From Sphingobacteriales bacterium (GTDB lineage: Bacteria; Bacteroidota; Bacteroidia; Chitinophagales; Chitinophagaceae), in the NCBI GenBank assembly GCA_016192105.1, contig JACPUV010000026.1:1-64000 (forward strand): 64,000 bases of DNA, in the 5' to 3' direction. The notes below the pieces were generated by a model. That model did no database searches and had not been told where the DNA came from. It worked only from the letters and a program-made list of their open reading frames with translations. The position numbers and the translations under genes are program-made. Position 1 is the stretch's first letter. Each line of letters opens with the position of its first letter. Of the stretch, positions 47,940 through 57,589 are shown one piece after another.

Positions 47940-48320
47940 TTACATCCACTTGCTCAGGTACTCATTGAACTCGTGCCGGAGGATATTCATCACCCGTTCA
48001 AAGTCTTCATATTTTTGATGCAGGACGGTATGTTCACTGATCATACCCGTTTCCATCCGGCCACCATGCTTCAGGGCATCCGCACCCAGCTTCTCAATAT
48101 AAAGGTTCACTTCATGTTTCAGTTCGTCAATATTATTGCGCTGAACGATAAACTGGTTCTGAAAGTGCTCCACCCCCTGCCGGGCTTCAAAAGTAGTATT
48201 GCTGCCCGCAACCTGAGAAAGGCGGCTTTCCATGATATCCAATTCATCTTTATAGAAACCGAATCCTTTCTGCCAGATAGTATGGTCCGTGCCGATCCGG
48301 GTTATTGTAGTATAACTCAT
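47940..48320 (-). CDS. Hypothetical helical protein
   Basis: The 126-residue product is mainly alpha-helical, with heptad-like stretches (VEHFQNQFIVQRNNIDELKH and EDFERVMNILRHEFNEYL) that suggest coiled coil. There is no signal peptide or membrane segment, so it is probably cytoplasmic. I do not recognise a family. It converges with the mutase gene. Confidence 0.7.
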   Translation of the reverse strand: MSYTTITRIGTDHTIWQKGFGFYKDELDIMESRLSQVAGSNTTFEARQGVEHFQNQFIVQRNNIDELKHEVNLYIEKLGADALKHGGRMETGMISEHTVLHQKYEDFERVMNILRHEFNEYLSKWM

Positions 48321-48337
48321 AACGGATTTGTTTTAAC

Positions 48338-48345
48338 CAAAACTA
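48338..48345 (-). promoter_or_regulatory. Promoter -7 element before the 48320 gene
   Basis: TAGTTTTG on the minus strand, 17 bases before the start codon, matches TAnnTTTG. Confidence 0.5.
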
Positions 48346-48470
48346 TCTTTTGAAACAGGTAAATTAGCTGACCCTTGTCAGCGGCATATATGATAGAATT
48401 CAATGATGCCCCGGATTTTGATCCGGTACGATTTTACTAAACAGAATAAAGGAAGAACCAGGCCCGCATA

Positions 48471-48497
48471 AAAAAAGCGCCGTTTACAGCGCTCTTT
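48471..48497 (-). terminator. Terminator of glnS
   Basis: On the minus strand, AAAGAGCGC pairs with GCGCTTTTT (9 bp, one G-T pair) and a T run follows, 34 bases after the stop. Confidence 0.7.
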
Positions 48498-48531
48498 GTC
48501 AGTACTTAATCTTTACAGAATGTGATTCTTA

Positions 48532-50193
48532 TCAGGCTTTCTTTGCTTCTTTAGCCCAGGCATCTTTCAAACCAACTGTTTTGTTAAAGACCAGTTTGCC
48601 GGGAACAGTATCCCTGTCGAGTACAAAATATCCTTTACGGATAAACTGGTAACGCTCCAGGAGGTTTGCATCCTTTAATGCAGGCTCGGCATAAACGGCC
48701 GGCAATACCTGCAGGGAACCCGGGTTGAGGTACTCTTTAAAATCACCGGCTTCATCCGCGGGATCTTCCACCCGGAACAGGCGGTCATACAAACGGATCT
48801 CCGCAAGAATAGCATGTTTCACACTCACCCAGTGCAGGGTGCCTTTTACAGATATGCCGCTGGTATCGGCCCCGCTTTTACTTTCCGGGATATAGGTACA
48901 CCTTACTTCCGTTATTTCACCATCCGCTCCGCGGACCACTTCTTCGCATTTAATAATGTAAGCACTTTTCAGCCTGACCATCTGGCCGGGGGCCAACCGG
49001 AAATATTTTTTGGGCGGGTTCTCCATAAAATCCTCCCGCTCGATATACAATTCCGCGCTGAACGGGATATCCCGCAGCCCGCCGTTTTCATCTTCCGGGT
49101 TGTTCTCACTCTGAAGCATTTCTTCTCCCTGCGTATAGTTCGTGATCACCACTTTCAGCGGATCAACCACCACCATCCTTCTCAGGGCGATCCGGTTCAG
49201 GTGTTCCCGGACACAGAATTCCAGCAGGCCCACATCCACCCTGTTTTCCCGCTTGGCCACCCCGATCCGGTCACAGAATTCCCGGATACTTTCCGGCGTG
49301 TAGCCCCTTCTCCGCAGGCCGCTGATCGTAGGCATCCGCGGATCATCCCAGCCACTTACATGCTTCTCATTTACCAGCTGCAGCAACTTTCGCTTACTGG
49401 TAACCGTATAGTTGATATTCCGGCGGGCAAATTCATACTGGTGCGAAGGGTATATCCCCAGTTTTTCAATCAGCCAGTCATACAGTTCCCGGTGCGGAAC
49501 AAATTCCAGTGTACAGATCGAGTGCGTAACCTCCTCGATCGCATCACTCTGCCCGTGGGCAAAATCATACATCGGGTAAATGCACCATTTATCGCCGGTA
49601 CGGTGGTGGTGCGCATGTTTGATGCGATAAAGGATCGGATCCCGCATCAGCATATTGATATGGGCCATATCTATTTTGGCCCGCAGGGTGCGGCTGCCAT
49701 CGGGGAATTCCCCGTTTTTCATCCGGATAAACAGGTCCCGGTTCTCTTCCACTGACCGGTCGCGGAACGGGCTGTTGGTACCCGGCTCCGTCGGCGTTCC
49801 TTTCTGAGCGGCCATGTCCTCTGAAGAACTGTCATCCACGTAGGCGAGATTTTTATCGATCAGTTTCAGGGCAAACCCGTACAGGTCATCGAAGTAATCA
49901 CTGGCATACCGTTCGTTCTTCCATTCAAATCCCAGCCATTTCACATCTTCCTTAATGCTGTCCACATATTCTGTCTCTTCCGTTACCGGGTTGGTATCAT
50001 CAAAACGCAGGTTGGTATAACCCGGGTATTTCTGGGTAAGTCCGAAATTCAGGCAAATACTGGAAGCATGGCCGATATGCAGGTAGCCATTCGGCTCCGG
50101 CGGAAAACGGGTAACAATATGCGGATACTTTCCGTTTTTCAGGTCTTCTTCGATGATTTCTTCCAGGAAATTCAAACTACGTTCTTCTGACAT
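48532..50193 (-). CDS. glnS: Glutaminyl-tRNA synthetase
   Basis: GlnRS attaches glutamine to tRNA-Gln. The 553-residue product matches E. coli GlnRS in length. The class I motifs are HIGH (in YLHIGHA) and a KMSKS equivalent VTSKRKL. The C-terminal anticodon-binding beta-barrels follow. The start at 50193 (MSEERSLNFLEE) is chosen by family; the frame is open further upstream. Confidence 0.97.
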   Translation of the reverse strand: MSEERSLNFLEEIIEEDLKNGKYPHIVTRFPPEPNGYLHIGHASSICLNFGLTQKYPGYTNLRFDDTNPVTEETEYVDSIKEDVKWLGFEWKNERYASDYFDDLYGFALKLIDKNLAYVDDSSSEDMAAQKGTPTEPGTNSPFRDRSVEENRDLFIRMKNGEFPDGSRTLRAKIDMAHINMLMRDPILYRIKHAHHHRTGDKWCIYPMYDFAHGQSDAIEEVTHSICTLEFVPHRELYDWLIEKLGIYPSHQYEFARRNINYTVTSKRKLLQLVNEKHVSGWDDPRMPTISGLRRRGYTPESIREFCDRIGVAKRENRVDVGLLEFCVREHLNRIALRRMVVVDPLKVVITNYTQGEEMLQSENNPEDENGGLRDIPFSAELYIEREDFMENPPKKYFRLAPGQMVRLKSAYIIKCEEVVRGADGEITEVRCTYIPESKSGADTSGISVKGTLHWVSVKHAILAEIRLYDRLFRVEDPADEAGDFKEYLNPGSLQVLPAVYAEPALKDANLLERYQFIRKGYFVLDRDTVPGKLVFNKTVGLKDAWAKEAKKA

Positions 50194-50372
50194 AACTCTT
50201 TTATAATAAAGGGTAAAGATACGAATTATCAGGCCAGTAACCCGCAGGCCAGCAACCAGTCCCGGTTTCAGCCGGGAAAGGCGATTCAATTAAAATCAGT
50301 GAATACAGTGAGTGCAATCATTAAAACCCCGGAGCAAATTGGGGAACTTTCGGGTAGCTAATACAATTCTTT

Positions 50373-51230
50373 ATGAACAGGATACTGGTTCCAACCGATT
50401 TCTCCCCCAACGCGGACAGGGCGATTGATTATGCGGTACAAATCGCCAAACTGAACCAGGCTACGATCTACCTGATCCATGCCTGCGATCACCTGGATCC
50501 CCTGTACCTGGAAAATACTTTTTCCGAGCGGGAATACAACCTGGCGATCACCGATGCCGCTTTTGATAAGCTGGAAATGCTGCGAAGAAGTATCGAGGAA
50601 ACCGAACAGGTGCTGGTAAATATCCAGTTGTACAACGGGCCTGTGCTGGATACTATCCTGGTGGCAGCGGAAGAACACCAGGCCGACCTGGTGATCATGG
50701 GCACCCTGGGGATTACGGGGCTCCGGGATAAATTATTTGGCAGCAAGACCGCTGCCCTGATCAGCAGTTGTAAAGTTCCTGTACTCGCAATCCCGCTGGA
50801 ATATGACTGGAGTAAGCCGGCCAGGTTTTTGCTGGCCATAAAAGATGTGGATGAAGCCATCCCGCTCCTTGAACCGGCCTTTGACCTCGCCGCCCTGTTC
50901 AACGCGGAAGTACTGATCACTATTTTCACTGATGAAGACGATGCGGGCACCCTGGATTATCTCGTGGATGAAAGAGTCGTTATCCGGGCCGGGGAAAAAC
51001 TGAAAAAACAGCATAACCTGGTCGTGATTAAAACGGAACACCTGCTGGGCCGGCATTTCGAAGACAGCATTAATGAGTATATCGCCAAAAATGAAATTGA
51101 CCTGCTGGCAATGATCACTCACAAAAGAAGCCGGATCGGCAACCTGTTTAATCACAGCCTGACCCGCAAAATGAGCTACCATACAAGGGTACCTGTGCTG
51201 GCGATCCCCGCCCGCAAACCTCATTCCTAA
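50373..51230 (+). CDS. Universal stress protein (two UspA domains)
   Basis: The 285-residue product contains two UspA-like halves. The first has the ATP-binding pattern G-x2-G-x9-G-S (GTLGITGLRDKLFGS, about 109-123); the second half is more degenerate (residues about 150-282). It begins ILVPTDFSPNADRAIDYA, typical of the family. It is the first of two paralogous genes 10 bp apart, divergent from glnS. Confidence 0.93.
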   Translation: MNRILVPTDFSPNADRAIDYAVQIAKLNQATIYLIHACDHLDPLYLENTFSEREYNLAITDAAFDKLEMLRRSIEETEQVLVNIQLYNGPVLDTILVAAEEHQADLVIMGTLGITGLRDKLFGSKTAALISSCKVPVLAIPLEYDWSKPARFLLAIKDVDEAIPLLEPAFDLAALFNAEVLITIFTDEDDAGTLDYLVDERVVIRAGEKLKKQHNLVVIKTEHLLGRHFEDSINEYIAKNEIDLLAMITHKRSRIGNLFNHSLTRKMSYHTRVPVLAIPARKPHS

Positions 51231-51240
51231 ATCAACGCAC

Positions 51241-52098
51241 ATGAAAACAATCGTTCTGCCATTTGATTTTTCGCCCAATGCCCGGGCTGCCATGGCCTGC
51301 GCCCTGCAACTGGCCAGGAGTACGGAATCCGGCCTGTTTGTTTACCATGTATTGCATGAATCACCCTATAAACTGGCCGCAGCTTCCGGCGAAACCGCAA
51401 TGGACGATCTGATCCGGCGGGATGAAACTGAAAAGACCCTTGCACTAAAAGAAGAAGTCGGGAAACTGGAGCATGTATTAAACACGGGTATCGACCCGGA
51501 ACGGATCCGTGTAAAAGCAGAATACAATCCCCTGGTGGTTGAAAAAACCATTGAACTGGCCGTATCAGCAGGCGCCGGGCTGATCGTTATGGGTACGCAC
51601 GGGGCCTCCGGTATCCGCAAGTTCCTGTTTGGTTCCAATACCGCCCATATGATTGCCCGTTCCCCTGTACCGGTACTGGCCATACCGGAACACTATGTTT
51701 ACAAGCCCGTCAGGACCCTCCTTTATGCTTCCGATCTTGAACACCTGGAAGAAGAACTCGGGCGGCTTATCCCGGTGGCGATAAGCCTGCATGCCGGTAT
51801 TGAGGTGCTGCATCTTGATTATGGATACAATGATAAAAAGATCAGTAATGAAGCAGCAGCGGACATTATCCGGAGCGCTGCCTACCAGTTTATCCAACTG
51901 GTCACGCGAAAAGCCAGTCTTGAAAAACCCCTGCTGAAACAAGTGCGTCATTACCTGGAAGAGAAAAATCCCGACTGGCTGGTCATGTTCACCAAAGAAA
52001 AAAGCATGTGGAATAAACTGTTTATCGGGAGCCGGACCGAAGATATGGCCCAGTCCTTACAGGTTCCCCTGCTGAGTTTTAAAAAACCGGAAGACTGA
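51241..52098 (+). CDS. Universal stress protein (two UspA domains), paralogue
   Basis: The 285-residue product has the same length and layout as the gene before it and begins IVLPFDFSPNARAAMACA. Its first half keeps the ATP motif GTHGASGIRKFLFGS. The second half lacks a clear motif. The tandem pair is probably co-transcribed and arose by duplication. Its stop lies next to that of the convergent cupin gene. Confidence 0.93.
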   Translation: MKTIVLPFDFSPNARAAMACALQLARSTESGLFVYHVLHESPYKLAAASGETAMDDLIRRDETEKTLALKEEVGKLEHVLNTGIDPERIRVKAEYNPLVVEKTIELAVSAGAGLIVMGTHGASGIRKFLFGSNTAHMIARSPVPVLAIPEHYVYKPVRTLLYASDLEHLEEELGRLIPVAISLHAGIEVLHLDYGYNDKKISNEAAADIIRSAAYQFIQLVTRKASLEKPLLKQVRHYLEEKNPDWLVMFTKEKSMWNKLFIGSRTEDMAQSLQVPLLSFKKPED

Positions 52099-52099
52099 T

Positions 52100-52600
52100 C
52101 TACCGGCACAATCTCCGGATCAATGCCGCCCGGGCCGGGTATTGCGCTGCCAGGGAATGTGCATCCGCCAGTTCAAAATCGTCAAAATCAAAACCCGGCG
52201 CCACGGTGCAACCGGTAAAAGAATAGCGTGTGCCGGTGGCCGGTTCGCAGGCAAACCAGCAGCCGGCCGGAACTACGAACTGGTAACACTCTCCCTGTTC
52301 AGGGGAGGGTCCGAGTTTAATAGTCTGCAAAGTACCAGCCGGGTCAATGATGTGTATCAGCAAGGTTCCACCCTCATAAAAATGCCAGCATTCATCACTG
52401 CGGATCCGGTGAAAGGCGGAAAAATTTCCCTGTTCCAGTAAAAAATAAATAGCCGTGGAATACGGGCGGGGTCCGCTAAAACCCTCCGGCAGGTTTCCGG
52501 TTGAAATCAAACCGGCCGATTGATAGGTCCGTACATAGTATCCTCCTTCCGGATGAGCCTGCATACTGTAATAATCAATCAGCCGGTGAACCCGCTCCAT
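52100..52600 (-). CDS. Cupin family protein (DUF985)
   Basis: The 166-residue product is a DUF985/Cupin_5 protein. It begins RLIDYYSMQAHPEGGYYVRTY and has the cupin strand FSAFHRIRSDECWHFYEGG, whose histidines may bind a metal. Function is unknown, although related folds are sugar epimerase-like. The start at 52600 lies 1 bp from the stop of the upstream hydrolase gene, so the two are co-transcribed and probably translationally linked. Confidence 0.88.
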   Translation of the reverse strand: MERVHRLIDYYSMQAHPEGGYYVRTYQSAGLISTGNLPEGFSGPRPYSTAIYFLLEQGNFSAFHRIRSDECWHFYEGGTLLIHIIDPAGTLQTIKLGPSPEQGECYQFVVPAGCWFACEPATGTRYSFTGCTVAPGFDFDDFELADAHSLAAQYPARAALIRRLCR

Positions 52601-52601
52601 A

Positions 52602-54494
52602 TTAAAAACCTTTTTTAGGGGTTTGTTCCCCACCGGCACCGATCACTGAACTGCCATACACTTTGATGGTGGATTTGATAAAATCCTTTTCATCCGCTTT
52701 ATAAATGTTCTCCACGAATTGTTGCGGATTCCGGTCAATAAAGGGAAACCAGGTGCTGTGGATCTGGATCATGATGCGGTGCCCTTTTTTGAAGGTATGC
52801 AACACATCCTGCAACGGCACATTTACATCCGTTATCTGCCCGGGTACAAAGGGCTCCGGTTTTTCAAAGCTGTTACGGAAGCGACCCCTGAATACCTCGC
52901 TTCGCACCAGTTGCTGGTAACCGCCCATAACAATATTCTTCGGGTTGTGTTCATAATTGGGCTGGTCATCGGGATACACATCAATCAGTTTCACCACAAA
53001 ATCTGCATCCGTGGTGGAAAGGGATACTTTCAGTTTGGCCAGGATCTCGCCGGCCAGGGTTACTTCATCCCCCAGTATTTCTGTTTCAAAAGTCAGCACA
53101 TCCGGGCGACGGGAGGCATCCCGCTGATCATCGCTCATATAATTACGGGGAGTAAAAGTGAGTCCTTCTGTTTGCGAGGTATAAGGAACGGGTTTAGCCG
53201 GATCACTGGTATATTCAAATGCCGCTTTCTCATCGGTGGGCTGGTTAATGGACAGTTTGCCATTTTCGCCGAAATACAATTTCACCGGTGGTATTTCTCC
53301 CGGGGGCCATGTGTCAAATTTCTGCCATTCTTTTTTGCCGGTATTGAACATATACGCTTCCGGCAGGTTCATGACGCCCTGGTCTTTCAGGTGGAAGGCA
53401 AAGAAATTCCGTTCGATCTCCCGCTGGAAAAAAGTGGAAATGCTGTCACCGAAATAAAGATGGTTGTGTGTGCTTTTCCCTCTTTCACTGGCCCAGTCCC
53501 CATGTCCCCAGGGGCCCATTACAATACTGTTCCTGGCGCCGGGTGTGGTTTTCTCAATGGTCTTGTAGATATGCAGGGGGCCGAACAGGTCTTCCGCGTC
53601 AAACCAGCCCCCTACCGTAAGTACCGCGGGCCTGATATTTTTCAGGTGCGGCAGCAGGCTTCTTTTCTGCCAGAACGTATCATAATTCGGGTGATCAATG
53701 ATCTGCTGCCAGAAAAAATTATCCGAGTGGTATTTTTCTGTAATATTCTTCAAAGGTCCCATGCGCAGGAAGAAATCATACCCATCTTTTGCCGGATTTC
53801 CGTAGAAACGCATGATCTCCGGCATAAACCAATCTTCGCGGGTAGTGTCTTTTTTCTGGTAGCCGAAGACGGGGAAAGCAGCTGTATAACTCTCCAGGTA
53901 AGCCCCCATGTGGTGAAAATCATCAAAGAAAAAATCCGAGATCGGGGCCTGGGGTGATACCGCTTTTAATGCGGGGTGGGCATCCGGTAAGGAAGCGGCC
54001 GAATAAAAACCAGGGTACGAAATGCCATAGATACCCACCCGGCCGTTATTTCCCTGCAGGTTCTTCAGCATCCAGTCGATGCTGTCCCAGGTATCCGAAC
54101 TTTCGTCCACCTCTTTTTTATTTTTTGGATCATTACCCGGGATATTGGGGGTCATATTATTGAACAGCCCGTCACTCATATACCTTCCGCGCACGTCCTG
54201 GAATACGAGAATATATCCGTCCTGCACGAGGTAGCGGGAAGGATGGCCATAGGTTTTATAATTGCCATAGTTAGAGACATTGTAACAGGTCCGGTTCATC
54301 AGGATGGGCCAGTTTTTTGATTTATCCTTTGGCATATAGACCAGGGTGAAGAGGCGGGCCCCGTCCCGCATGGGGACCCGGTACTCGAACTTGTCATAGT
54401 GTTCCCGCATATAAAGGGAGTCCTGGTTGACCTGCTGGGCAGATACAAGAACGGTGACCAGGCAAAGTAAAAGGCTAGCGGTAATTTTTCGCAT
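52602..54494 (-). CDS. Secreted CocE/NonD-type hydrolase (X-Pro peptidase S15 fold)
   Basis: The 630-residue product has a signal peptide (about 1-19, ending SAQ) and an alpha/beta-hydrolase domain. The catalytic serine is S159 in GISYPG, the acid lies in GGWFDAEDLFG and the histidine in GPWGHGDW. A C-terminal jelly-roll (from about 420) is typical of S15 enzymes such as alpha-amino-acid ester hydrolases. It probably acts on acylated amino acids or peptides in the periplasm. The start at 54494 is chosen for its signal peptide; a longer frame is open upstream. Confidence 0.92.
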   Translation of the reverse strand: MRKITASLLLCLVTVLVSAQQVNQDSLYMREHYDKFEYRVPMRDGARLFTLVYMPKDKSKNWPILMNRTCYNVSNYGNYKTYGHPSRYLVQDGYILVFQDVRGRYMSDGLFNNMTPNIPGNDPKNKKEVDESSDTWDSIDWMLKNLQGNNGRVGIYGISYPGFYSAASLPDAHPALKAVSPQAPISDFFFDDFHHMGAYLESYTAAFPVFGYQKKDTTREDWFMPEIMRFYGNPAKDGYDFFLRMGPLKNITEKYHSDNFFWQQIIDHPNYDTFWQKRSLLPHLKNIRPAVLTVGGWFDAEDLFGPLHIYKTIEKTTPGARNSIVMGPWGHGDWASERGKSTHNHLYFGDSISTFFQREIERNFFAFHLKDQGVMNLPEAYMFNTGKKEWQKFDTWPPGEIPPVKLYFGENGKLSINQPTDEKAAFEYTSDPAKPVPYTSQTEGLTFTPRNYMSDDQRDASRRPDVLTFETEILGDEVTLAGEILAKLKVSLSTTDADFVVKLIDVYPDDQPNYEHNPKNIVMGGYQQLVRSEVFRGRFRNSFEKPEPFVPGQITDVNVPLQDVLHTFKKGHRIMIQIHSTWFPFIDRNPQQFVENIYKADEKDFIKSTIKVYGSSVIGAGGEQTPKKGF

Positions 54495-54871
54495 GGTTTT
54501 TTTTGGGTAAGATATAACAACCCGGTTAATTATGATCAGCCGGGGGCCGCCGCTCCCCCGCTCCACTGTCCGCTCCTGTAATAAAGCGCTGCCCGGCCCT
54601 GATTTTCTTCGGAACTGGTCCTGCCCCGTGCCGGACCCGCTTCGGGGTTAAAGCGCATCATGCACTTTAACCCTGAAGAAGCATTGAAGGAGGATAAAGG
54701 CAGGTCCGTGAGAAGGCGGAAGGGTTTTTGAAAATACCCGGTAAAAGGAGCGTACAACCCGGATCAGGGATGGCAGGCAGCCCGTACCGGCGGAATCGTC
54801 CATTTTTAACTCCCCTTCACCTGATTTTTAGTCGGACAATAGTGATTATCTTTATAAAAAAAATATTCCCT
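54495..54871. other. 377-bp divergent intergenic region
   Basis: No gene is supported. Near its right end TATCTTTA (54847-54854), one base from the -7 consensus, lies 17 bases before the small lysine-rich gene and is a likely promoter for it and the SET gene. Confidence 0.45.
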
Positions 54872-55021
54872 ATGTCATTGCTCAACCAGCAAAACAAAAA
54901 AGGCAAGAAGAAAGACGATAAGAAAAAAGGCGCCACTGCTGCCGGTTCCAAATTTATACAGAAACCCAAATCCGGTTTTGTGAGCAAACAACAGAATACC
55001 GGTTCCCAGAGAGGTAGTTAG
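54872..55021 (+). CDS. Small lysine-rich protein
   Basis: The 49-residue product has 12 lysines, most in the clusters NKKGKKKDDKKKG (8-20) and FIQKPKSGFVSK (28-39), plus many Q, S and G. It has no hydrophobic segment and is probably disordered and nucleic-acid binding, or a substrate of a modifying enzyme. The start is ATG at 54872. The next gene, 9 bp downstream, encodes a SET-domain protein, which suggests that these two act together. Confidence 0.7.
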   Translation: MSLLNQQNKKGKKKDDKKKGATAAGSKFIQKPKSGFVSKQQNTGSQRGS

Positions 55022-55030
55022 TCCCCGCCC

Positions 55031-55447
55031 ATGACAAGAGAAGAACTGCTGAAAGAACTTTCAGAAGAAACATTTATTACGCTCAAACCCTCCCCCGTTC
55101 ACGGGATTGGTGTGTTTGCCCTGCGGGACATTCCCCAGGGATGCCGCACCCTGTTTTCAAAGAATGTGGGCGAGTGGATCAGGGTCCCGATCGCGGATAT
55201 TGAGCAGTTACCGGCTCATTCCCGGAACCTGGTGGAGACCTATTGCCTTTATGATGAAACGCATTATTATCTGCCGGATTATGGCTTCAAAGTCATGGAC
55301 CTGGTCAATTACCTGAATCATTCTTCCAGTCCGAATGTCATTTCCGTAAATGAAGGCCAATACTTTGAGGCGCTTCGGGATATTAATGCCGGTGAGGAAT
55401 TGCTGGTGAACTACGGGGAGATTGTGGAGACCGGTGAATATGATTAA
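55031..55447 (+). CDS. SET-domain protein (putative protein lysine methyltransferase)
   Basis: SET proteins transfer methyl groups from S-adenosylmethionine to lysine. The 138-residue product is a minimal SET domain with GIGVFA (25-30), the pseudoknot motif NYLNHSSSPN (93-102), GEEL (121-124) and Y128 in VNYGE. It lacks pre-SET and post-SET zinc clusters. Bacterial SET proteins with known targets are few. The lysine-rich gene just before it is the obvious candidate substrate, but this is an inference from position only. Confidence 0.9.
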   Translation: MTREELLKELSEETFITLKPSPVHGIGVFALRDIPQGCRTLFSKNVGEWIRVPIADIEQLPAHSRNLVETYCLYDETHYYLPDYGFKVMDLVNYLNHSSSPNVISVNEGQYFEALRDINAGEELLVNYGEIVETGEYD

Positions 55448-55492
55448 AAAAGAACGGTTCGGGGCAGTTTTACGGCGAAAGAATCCGGCGAT

Positions 55493-56197
55493 TCATTTGG
55501 AGTCCTCCCGGGGTTGTTTGGTGCGTTCCCCGAAAAGCAGGCTCCCGATACGGACCAGGTTGCTCCCTTCTTCCACTGCAACCCGGTAATCACTGCTCAT
55601 CCCCATGGAAAGTGTATTGAATTGAACAAGTGACGGAGCTCCGCCGGCCTGCTGATCAAAAAGCCTTTTCAAATTCCTGAATTCCCCGCGTACCCGATTC
55701 ATATCTTCACTGAAAGAAGCCATGCCCATCAGTCCCCGGATGCGGACATGGTTCAACTGGTTCAGTTGGTTAAGTTTCGCAGCCTGTCGCAATAATACGG
55801 TCAATTCCTCCTCATCCAGGCCAAACTTGGTTTCTTCCCGGGCGATATGGACCTGTAAGAGACAGTCAATAACCCGTCCATTCTTCTCTCCCTGCTTGCT
55901 GATCTCCTGCAGCAGTTTCCAGCTATCCACCCCGTGGACCAGGTTCACGAAGGGCGCGATATATTTCGCTTTATTGCTTTGCAGGTGCCCGATAAAATGC
56001 CAGCGGATATCAACCGGTAACCGTTCCGCTTTTTCCACAAGTTCCTGCACATAGTTTTCACCGAAATCACGCTGCCCCAGTTCATACAGTTCAAGGATAT
56101 CCTCAACCGGTTTGGTTTTCGATACCGCCACCAGCGTTACGCCTTTTGCTTCCAGTTCCGCCCGAATAGTCTGATAGGTTTCTTTATGTACTGCCAT
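55493..56197 (-). CDS. YggS/PROSC family PLP-binding protein
   Basis: The 234-residue product has exactly the E. coli YggS length. The PLP lysine is K27 in AVSKTKP, and the family marks FGENYVQEL, WHFIGHLQSNK and MGMSSDY are present. The family keeps PLP homeostasis. The start at 56197 is chosen by homology. A triplicated 9-bp coding unit gives the local sequence LNQLNQLNH, which looks like a small tandem expansion. Confidence 0.95.
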   Translation of the reverse strand: MAVHKETYQTIRAELEAKGVTLVAVSKTKPVEDILELYELGQRDFGENYVQELVEKAERLPVDIRWHFIGHLQSNKAKYIAPFVNLVHGVDSWKLLQEISKQGEKNGRVIDCLLQVHIAREETKFGLDEEELTVLLRQAAKLNQLNQLNHVRIRGLMGMASFSEDMNRVRGEFRNLKRLFDQQAGGAPSLVQFNTLSMGMSSDYRVAVEEGSNLVRIGSLLFGERTKQPREDSK

Positions 56198-56271
56198 CCT
56201 GTTGCAATTAACGCGAAGGTACCGGAATAAAAAACCGCCGCCGGGCAAATGGTTAAACCAGTTTTGAAATT

Positions 56272-57426
56272 TTACTTTAGAATACTCCGGCTGATCACGA
56301 TCCGCTGCACTTCGCTGGTGCCTTCGTAGATCTGGGTGATCTTGGCATCCCGCATCAGCCTTTCCACATGGTACTCTTTTACGAACCCGTAGCCGCCGTG
56401 TACCTGTACCGCTTCGGTGGTCGTCCACATGGCCGTTTCAGAAGCATAGACTTTGGCCATGGAGGAACTGAGCGCATAGTCCAGCCCGTTATCCTTTTCC
56501 CAGGCGGCTTTCAGGCATAACAAACGGGCCGCTTCGATGCGGGTGGCCATGTCCGCCAGTTTAAAAGCAATAGCCTGGTGATTCATGATCTCCGTTCCAA
56601 ACGCTTTCCGGGTTTTGGCATATTCCCTGGCCAGTTCATAGGCGCCGCTGGCAATCCCCAGGGCCTGTGAAGCGATGCCGATACGGCCACCGGCAAGGGT
56701 CCTCATGGCGAATTTGAAACCAAATCCGTTCTCCCCCACCCGGTTTTCTTTGGGCACTTTTACATCATTAAACATCACGGTATGGGTATCACTGCCGCGG
56801 ATACCGAGTTTATTTTCTTTAGCCGCCACCACCACTCCCGGCCAGTTCTTTTCCACGATCAGGCAATTGATACCATGCGAACCTTTGGAAGGATCGGTCT
56901 GGGCAATGACCAGGTAAACAGAAGCCGTGCCGCCATTGGTGATCCAGTTCTTGGTTCCGTTCAGCAGGTAATAATCGCCCTTGTCTTCCGCCGTCGTTTT
57001 CTGCGAAGTCGCATCACTTCCGGCTTCCGGTTCGCTCAGCATAAAAGCGCCGATGTATAATTCGTTGTCCTTGATCCCCTGAGCTAGCGGAGCCAGGTAT
57101 TTTTGTTTTTGTTCCTCGGTCCCGAATTCCTGCAGCCCATAACAAACCAGGCTGTTGTTCACACTCATACACACACTGGTACTGGCATCGATCTTACTGA
57201 TCTCTTCCATGGCCAGGACATAACTGATGGTATCCATACCGGCGCCGCCGTATTCCGGGTTTACCATCATTCCCAAAAAGCCCAGTTCGGCCAGCTTTTT
57301 GACCTGCTCCTTCGGGAAAATCTGTTTCTCGTCCCTTTCGATCACCCCGGGCAGGCATTCCTGCCGGGCAAAGTCACGGGCAGCTTTTTGGATCATTATT
57401 TGCTCTTCGTTCAGTTGGAATAACAT
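56272..57426 (-). CDS. Acyl-CoA dehydrogenase
   Basis: The 384-residue FAD enzyme oxidises acyl-CoA to enoyl-CoA and passes electrons to ETF. It has the catalytic glutamate E368 in YEGTSE, and the FAD/CoA motifs GAFMLSEPEAGSDA and QVHGGYGFVKEYHVERLMRD. Its length and sequence fit short- or branched-chain enzymes. EtfBA is at 7276-9029. It has a well-formed promoter upstream. Confidence 0.95.
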   Translation of the reverse strand: MLFQLNEEQIMIQKAARDFARQECLPGVIERDEKQIFPKEQVKKLAELGFLGMMVNPEYGGAGMDTISYVLAMEEISKIDASTSVCMSVNNSLVCYGLQEFGTEEQKQKYLAPLAQGIKDNELYIGAFMLSEPEAGSDATSQKTTAEDKGDYYLLNGTKNWITNGGTASVYLVIAQTDPSKGSHGINCLIVEKNWPGVVVAAKENKLGIRGSDTHTVMFNDVKVPKENRVGENGFGFKFAMRTLAGGRIGIASQALGIASGAYELAREYAKTRKAFGTEIMNHQAIAFKLADMATRIEAARLLCLKAAWEKDNGLDYALSSSMAKVYASETAMWTTTEAVQVHGGYGFVKEYHVERLMRDAKITQIYEGTSEVQRIVISRSILK

Positions 57427-57462
57427 ATGACGGAATTTTTTATTCTAACGACTGTTAGGGCA

Positions 57463-57492
57463 CAAAGATAGGGGCAATGCCCATTTTTCAAA
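57463..57492 (-). promoter_or_regulatory. Promoter of the acyl-CoA dehydrogenase gene
   Basis: On the minus strand, TATCTTTG (57463-57470) and TTTG (57489-57492) with an 18-base spacer fit the Bacteroidota consensus well. Confidence 0.7.
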
Positions 57493-57564
57493 AAAACCGC
57501 TGCATTTGTTCATCAATAGTTACCCACTAGTTTAAACAGACTTAACGCGTTAGCAAATTTGGAC

Positions 57565-57572
57565 TAACTTTG
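57565..57572 (+). promoter_or_regulatory. Promoter -7 element before ccmE
   Basis: TAACTTTG, 17 bases before the ccmE start, matches TAnnTTTG. Confidence 0.55.
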
Positions 57573-57589
57573 CCCCGCAAACAATAACC

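Noticed and set aside
52719..53957. Long plus-strand open frame opposite the S15-type hydrolase gene
   Set aside because: It is a shadow of a well-supported gene on the other strand, with no family signature.
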